The notes under the pieces: generated by a model | The model's input: the letters and a program-made list of their open reading frames with translations, nothing else | Databases searched by the model: none | Told to the model about the DNA's origin: nothing | Position numbers and translations under genes: made by a program | Source of the DNA: Chloroflexota bacterium | GTDB taxonomy: Bacteria > Chloroflexota > Anaerolineae > Anaerolineales > Anaerolineaceae | Direction: 5' to 3' | Length of the DNA: 10,070 nucleotides | Assembly: GCA_023406965.1 (NCBI GenBank) | Contig: JAEXTI010000242.1 | Span: forward strand, 1 to 10,070 | In this document: positions 6,910 to 10,070 of the stretch, piece by piece | How positions within the stretch are numbered: the first letter of the stretch is position 1 | Layout of the letters: each line of letters begins with the position of its first letter

Positions 6910-7035
6910 TGCCTGTTTTCCCCCGCCCTCCCCCCACCGCTTCGGTGTCCTGACGAGGGCACCGCCCACAAACGAAAACTTTGCGAGCTTTGCTCCCGTG
7001 TGGCAGGAATGCCGCCATTATCTTCGTAGCGGTGG

Positions 7036-7184
7036 GGTCTTTAATGCGGGCCAGACGGGGACGTCTGGAATGTGTCCTGGCGGGCAAGGGTTGTTGGCCA
7101 GCCAGGCAGGTCTGGCATGAATCCCCAGTCGCCTTGCCGGCCAATAAATCATTCAATCCAATGGAGCAGCCCGCATTAAAGACC
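7036..7184. repeat. 149-bp element bounded by perfect 16-bp inverted repeats
   Basis: GGTCTTTAATGCGGGC (7036-7051) is the exact reverse complement of GCCCGCATTAAAGACC (7169-7184). Inside lie a 7-bp hairpin CCAGACG-GGGA-CGTCTGG (7051-7068), a long-range pairing of GGCGGGCAAGG (7079-7089) with CCTTGCCGGCC (7132-7142; one mismatch), and GCCAG/CTGGC (7101-7116). There is no credible coding frame. The predicted transcripts of both flanking genes start outside it. It looks like a MITE-type or other mobile palindromic element, or a structured RNA. No target-site duplication is visible at the ends. Confidence 0.6.
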
Positions 7185-7239
7185 TGCCTCTACCAAGATG
7201 AGTTTTTGAGAACGTTAACTTTTAAAGCTGGATTTTTGC

Positions 7240-7268
7240 TTGACAATGTCTATCAGCATCTGTATAAT
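7240..7268 (+). promoter_or_regulatory. Consensus sigma70 promoter of the cellobiose phosphorylase gene
   Basis: TTGACA (7240-7245) and TATAAT (7263-7268) both match the consensus perfectly and are 17 bp apart. Transcription should start near 7275, giving a leader of about 55 nt to the ATG at 7330. Such a strong core promoter normally needs repression, which fits the operator-like palindrome at the predicted start point. A TTG codon overlapping the -35 box opens the same frame as the phosphorylase but is part of the promoter and not a translation start. Confidence 0.85.
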
Positions 7269-7273
7269 GATAC

Positions 7274-7287
7274 TGAGAGCGCTCCCA
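7274..7287 (+). promoter_or_regulatory. LacI-family operator, CebR-box-like, at the transcription start
   Basis: TGAGAGCGCTCCCA is a palindrome with the CG centre typical of LacI-family repressor sites. The inner GAGCGCTC is perfect, and the outer TG/CA pairs also match. It differs at one base from TGGGAGCGCTCCCA, the box bound by the cellobiose-responsive repressor CebR of actinobacteria. It covers the predicted +1 and would block initiation. The gene behind it degrades cellobiose, which agrees. The regulator gene is not in this window. Confidence 0.75.
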
Positions 7288-7329
7288 TTCTTGCTCCCCC
7301 ACATTCCATTTAATCTCATAAGGAGTCGT

Positions 7330-9774
7330 ATGCAGTACGGATTTTTCGACGACCAGAAACGCGAGTACGTCATTACCCGCCCCGATACCCCCCTTCCCTG
7401 GATCAACTACCTCGGCTCCGAAGAATATTTTGGCCTCATCAGCAACACCGCGGGGGGCTACTCCTTCTTCCGCGATGCCCGTCTCCGGCGCATCTCCCGC
7501 TACCGCTACAACAACGCTCCCTTTGATTTCGGCGGACGCTACATCTACCTGCGCGACCAGGCCAGCGGCGCCTATTGGTCCCCCTCCTGGCAGCCCACCC
7601 GCACCAAACTGGACGATTACTCCTGCCGCCACGGCATGGGTTACACCATCATCAAATCGTCCTTCCAGGGCATCCAGGCCGAAACCCGCTACTTTGTGCC
7701 CCTCAACGAAAATCTCGAAATCTGGCAGTTCACGGTCACCAACAAGCGCAACGCCGCCGCCGAACTGTCCGTTTTCTCCAGCATCGAGTTCTGCCTGTGG
7801 GACGCTCTGGACGATTCTTCCAACTTCCAGCGCAACTTCAGCACCGGGCAGGTCGAGGTAGAAGACAACATCATCTACCACAAGACCGAGTACCGCGAGC
7901 GCCGCAATCACTTCGCCTACTTCGCCTGCTCGCAGAAACCGGCCGGTTTCGACACCCAGCGCGACACTTTCCTGGGCGCTTACCGCTCGTGGAACGAGCC
8001 GCTGGCCGTTGAGCGCGGGCAGTGCTTCAACTCGGTGGCGCACGGCTGGGCTCCCATGGGCGCGCACCAGGTTAACCTGAGCCTGCAGCCCGGCGAGACC
8101 CGCCAGATCATCTTCCTGCTGGGGTACTTCGAGAACCCCAACTACGCCAAATTTGACCCGCCGGATTCTCAGACCATCAACAAGCAGGGTGTGCGCCCGG
8201 TCATCGCCCGTTACTTGCAGCCCGCCAACGTCAACGCCGCCTTCGAGGCTCTGCGAAAACACTGGGATAACCTGGTAGGCGTCCTGCAAGTGGACACCCC
8301 CGACATCCACACCAACCGCATGGTCAACATCTGGAATGCCTACCAGTGCATGGTGACCTTCAACATGTCCCGCTCGGCCTCTTACTTCGAGTCGGGCATT
8401 GGCCGCGGTATGGGCTTCCGCGATTCCAACCAGGACCTGCTCGGCTTCGTCCAGATGATCCCCGAACGGGCCCGCGAACGCATCCTGGACATCGCCGCCA
8501 CCCAGTTACCCTCCGGTGGCGCCTATCACCAATACCAGCCCCTGACCAAACGCGGCAACAACGATGTCGGCAGCAACTTCAACGACGACCCCTTCTGGCT
8601 GGTTCTGGGCGTTTCCGCTTACATCAAAGAGACCGGCGACTGGTCCATTCTGGACGTGCCCGTACAGTATGATAACCAGCCCGGCAGCGAGCAGCCCCTC
8701 TACGACCACCTCCAGCGCAGCTTCAGTTACATCCAGGAGCGCATCGGCCCCCACGGCCTGCCGCTCATCGGCCGGGCCGACTGGAACGACTGTCTCAACC
8801 TCAACTGCTTCTCCGCCGAACCGGGGCAATCCTTCCAGACTACCACCAACAAAGACGGCAAAGTGGCCGAGTCGGTCTTCATCGCCGGGCTGTTCGTCCT
8901 CTCTGCCAAAGAAATGGCCGATATCGAGGTGTACCTCAAACACCCCGACAAGAAGAAGCATTACCTGGACGAAGCCGCCAAGATGGAAGCCGTTATCTGG
9001 CAGCACGGCTGGGACGGCGCCTGGTTCCGCCGCGCCTACGATGACTTTGGCGAGCCGGTCGGATCGAGCACCTGCCAGGAAGGCCAGATTTTCATCGAGC
9101 CGCAGGGTATCTGCATCATGGCCGGCCTGGGCCTCGAAGATGGACGCGCTGCCCAAACGCTGCAATCGGTCAAAGAGCATTTGGCTACGCCCCACGGCAT
9201 CGTCGTGCAACAGCCCGCTTACTCACGTTACTACCTGCACCTGGGCGAAATCTCCTCTTATCCGCCCGGATACAAGGAAAACGCGGGCATCTTCTGCCAC
9301 ACCAACCCCTGGATCATGATCGCCGAGACCATCCTGGGCAACGGCGACCAGGCCTTCGACTACTATCAACGCATCAACCCCTCCTACCGCGAGCCGATCA
9401 GCGAGGTGCATCGCTGCGAGCCGTACGTCTACCCGCAGATGATCGCCGGAAAGGACGCCCCTACCCACGGCGAGGCCAAGAACTCCTGGCTCACCGGTAC
9501 CGCCTCGTGGAACTTTGTCGCCATCACCCAATGGATTTTGGGCATTCGCCCCACCCTCAACGGGCTGGAAATCGCGCCCGTCATTCCCAGCAGTTGGAAC
9601 GGCTTCACCGCCACCCGCCAGTTCCGCGGCGTCACTTACAACATCCGCGTCCAGCGCCAGGGTCCTGGCAACAAGCTCTCTCTGGTGGTGGATGGCGCCC
9701 CTGTTCAAGGAACAGTCGTGCCCTTGCCCGCCCCCGGCGTCAAATTGGTCGAAGTGCTGGTCAAGATCAGTTAA
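7330..9774 (+). CDS. cbpA: Cellobiose phosphorylase (GH94)
   Basis: The 814-residue cytoplasmic enzyme performs reversible phosphorolysis of cellobiose to alpha-D-glucose-1-phosphate and glucose, saving one ATP relative to hydrolysis. The length matches cellobiose phosphorylases (about 810 residues) and is shorter than cellodextrin phosphorylases. The N-terminal beta domain starts with the family signature DDQKREYVITRPDTPLPWIN, then SNTAGGYSFFRDARLRRI. The (alpha/alpha)6 barrel has GMGFRDSNQDLLGF (361-374) for substrate binding, RADWNDCLNLNCFS (482-495) carrying the general acid Asp in DWND, and phosphate-binding CHTNPW (His657) and LTGTASW (Thr722-Gly723). The ATG at 7330 is chosen because AAGGAG (7320-7325) precedes it and homologues begin with this Met-x-x-Gly-x-Phe-Asp-Asp. 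Control is by the promoter and operator upstream. A laminaribiose or related specificity is possible but less likely. Confidence 0.93.
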   Translation: MQYGFFDDQKREYVITRPDTPLPWINYLGSEEYFGLISNTAGGYSFFRDARLRRISRYRYNNAPFDFGGRYIYLRDQASGAYWSPSWQPTRTKLDDYSCRHGMGYTIIKSSFQGIQAETRYFVPLNENLEIWQFTVTNKRNAAAELSVFSSIEFCLWDALDDSSNFQRNFSTGQVEVEDNIIYHKTEYRERRNHFAYFACSQKPAGFDTQRDTFLGAYRSWNEPLAVERGQCFNSVAHGWAPMGAHQVNLSLQPGETRQIIFLLGYFENPNYAKFDPPDSQTINKQGVRPVIARYLQPANVNAAFEALRKHWDNLVGVLQVDTPDIHTNRMVNIWNAYQCMVTFNMSRSASYFESGIGRGMGFRDSNQDLLGFVQMIPERARERILDIAATQLPSGGAYHQYQPLTKRGNNDVGSNFNDDPFWLVLGVSAYIKETGDWSILDVPVQYDNQPGSEQPLYDHLQRSFSYIQERIGPHGLPLIGRADWNDCLNLNCFSAEPGQSFQTTTNKDGKVAESVFIAGLFVLSAKEMADIEVYLKHPDKKKHYLDEAAKMEAVIWQHGWDGAWFRRAYDDFGEPVGSSTCQEGQIFIEPQGICIMAGLGLEDGRAAQTLQSVKEHLATPHGIVVQQPAYSRYYLHLGEISSYPPGYKENAGIFCHTNPWIMIAETILGNGDQAFDYYQRINPSYREPISEVHRCEPYVYPQMIAGKDAPTHGEAKNSWLTGTASWNFVAITQWILGIRPTLNGLEIAPVIPSSWNGFTATRQFRGVTYNIRVQRQGPGNKLSLVVDGAPVQGTVVPLPAPGVKLVEVLVKIS

Positions 9775-9798
9775 CCCAAGAATACTTCTCCTCATGTT

Positions 9799-9828
9799 TG
9801 TACGGGCGCGGGCATCCGCGCCCGTACA
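9799..9828 (+). terminator. 13-bp palindrome after cellobiose phosphorylase; probable terminator or dispersed repeat
   Basis: TGTACGGGCGCGG (9799-9811) and CCGCGCCCGTACA (9816-9828) form a perfect 13-bp stem with a GCAT loop, 25 bases after the stop codon. GATTCTTTGG follows, with only a weak T run. Position and strength fit a transcription terminator. The very regular GC-rich sequence also resembles palindromic units that recur between genes in some genomes; only one copy is in this window. Confidence 0.55.
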
Positions 9829-9885
9829 GATTCTTTGGCAACTTTCGAAGAACCATTAAGAATTCCTCGTTCTCCCAAATTCTCG

Positions 9886-9894
9886 TGGTAAAAT
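9886..9894 (+). promoter_or_regulatory. Candidate extended -10 promoter
   Basis: TGGTAAAAT fits the extended -10 pattern TGnTAnAAT. No good -35 is visible, which is common for extended -10 promoters. Transcription would start near 9901 and run into the structured stretch at the right edge. Confidence 0.4.
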
Positions 9895-9968
9895 ATTTGC
9901 AAGTTTGTATTCGCGCCTGGCAGCAAACATCCCCGTTCTCTGTCCAGGTTTTTTATTTGACGAGGTGT

Positions 9969-10070
9969 ATGCGACCGCAACTCTGGCACTGGATTCAATC
10001 CTTCCAGGCCCTGTACCACGAGAAGTGGGGGGGCGCCGGGGAAAACGCCCACCCCCCCACGATATTTTTT
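9969..10070 (+). CDS. Possible start of a further gene, cut by the window edge
   Basis: An ATG at 9969 opens a frame without stop to the window end (34 codons). It begins MRPQLWHWIQSFQALYHEKW and continues with a Gly/Pro-rich stretch. GAGG (9962-9965) lies three bases before the ATG, closer than usual. I recognise no family. Against it, codons 20-34 coincide with a perfect G7/C7 hairpin and T run that look like a terminator. With only 34 codons visible this cannot be decided, and the small-RNA reading of the same stretch is about as likely. Confidence 0.3.
   Translation, partial: MRPQLWHWIQSFQALYHEKWGGAGENAHPPTIFF
10025..10070 (+). terminator. G7/C7 hairpin followed by T run at the window end
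   Basis: GTGGGGGGG (10025-10033) and CCCCCCCAC (10052-10060) form a perfect 9-bp stem over an 18-base loop. Inside it GGCG/CGCC can pair as an alternative. GATATTTTTT follows directly, as in an intrinsic terminator. The window ends in the T run, so its full length is unknown. Confidence 0.45.

Larger units (their letters stand above)
9901..10070 (+). ncRNA. Candidate structured small RNA or structured leader (alternative to the CDS at 9969)
   Basis: The stretch lies between an extended -10 (9886-9894) and a hairpin with a T run at the window end. It contains three local foldings: CCTGG (9916-9920) with CCAGG (9944-9948) followed by TTTTTTATTT; GGC-a-CTGGA (9985-9993) with TCCAGGCC (10003-10010); and GTGGGGGGG (10025-10033) with CCCCCCCAC (10052-10060). 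The length would be about 170 nt. I do not recognise it as 6S, SRP RNA, tmRNA or RNase P RNA. The first hairpin with its T run could instead be an attenuator in the leader of a gene starting at 9969. Confidence 0.3.

Noticed and set aside
6850..6969. N-terminal extension of the GH13 enzyme from the ATG at 6969
   Set aside because: The extra 40 residues are Arg/Gly-rich and unlike the family, they cross the TATAAT at 6904-6909, and the ATG at 6849 has GAGG nine bases before it.
7207..7220. Second LacI-type site (TGAGAACGTTAACT) upstream of the cellobiose phosphorylase promoter
   Set aside because: Only the central AACGTT is symmetric; the flanks do not pair, and it does not resemble the site at 7274-7287.
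7240..7329. N-terminal extension of cellobiose phosphorylase from TTG at 7240
   Set aside because: This TTG is the first half of a perfect -35 box, and the expected transcript begins about 35 bases later. The ATG at 7330 has AAGGAG and matches the family N-terminus.
7222..8310. 362-codon open frame on the minus strand
   Set aside because: It is antisense to cellobiose phosphorylase and crosses its promoter; the Gly/Val/Asp-rich translation resembles no protein family.
9792..10052. 86-codon open frame on the minus strand downstream of cellobiose phosphorylase
   Set aside because: It spans the 9799-9828 palindrome and the G7/C7 hairpin, has no ribosome site or recognisable domain, and has the look of a chance frame.

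Overview
The window is a GC-rich bacterial chromosome segment with C/G-biased third codon positions, Shine-Dalgarno starts and sigma70-type promoters. The gene set is saccharolytic: a cytoplasmic GH38 alpha-mannosidase-like enzyme, a GH13 alpha-glucosidase and a GH94 cellobiose phosphorylase, together with an NhaP2-type antiporter and a lipoprotein copper chaperone. This mix, and the palindromic intergenic repeats, suggest a Chloroflexota (Anaerolineae-like) heterotroph. That placement is an inference from gene style; there is no rRNA or other marker in the window. I see no tRNA, rRNA, CRISPR array, transposase or phage gene.

Layout. 1-197 (+): 3' end of an MFS transporter. 233-1702 (-): K+/H+ antiporter of the NhaP2/CvrA type, convergent with the MFS gene and possibly leaderless. 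1703-1843: short divergent control region with a TATAAT box and a small hairpin that covers the Shine-Dalgarno of the next gene. 1844-4369 (+): GH38 enzyme that retains the expected metal and nucleophile residues and carries an inserted DnaJ-like CxxCxGxG pair. 4422-4883 (+): PCu(A)C copper-chaperone lipoprotein. 4993-5118 (+): an unrecognised, very acidic 41-residue protein with its own candidate promoter and a strong downstream hairpin. 5133-5234: two back-to-back hairpins between convergent genes. 5239-6849 (-): GH13 alpha-glucosidase. 6850-7329: 480-bp divergent intergenic region with a 149-bp element bounded by perfect 16-bp inverted repeats, then a consensus promoter with a LacI-family operator at +1. 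7330-9774 (+): cellobiose phosphorylase. 9775-10070: a 13-bp palindrome, then a stretch with its own extended -10 and a G7/C7 hairpin followed by a T run. This last stretch could be a small RNA or the start of a further gene cut by the window edge.

How the genes fit together. Cellobiose phosphorylase would give glucose-1-phosphate and glucose from imported cellobiose. The divergently transcribed GH13 enzyme would hydrolyse alpha-linked gluco-oligosaccharides, and the GH38 enzyme would release mannose. None of the three has a signal peptide, so all should work in the cytoplasm on imported oligosaccharides. The best-supported regulatory call is the cellobiose phosphorylase control region: a perfect TTGACA-17 bp-TATAAT promoter, with a site that differs at one base from the TGGGAGCGCTCCCA box of CebR-type cellobiose repressors. 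The less expected points are the zinc-ribbon-like insertion in the mannosidase, the 41-residue acidic protein, the 149-bp inverted-repeat element and the candidate RNA at the right edge.
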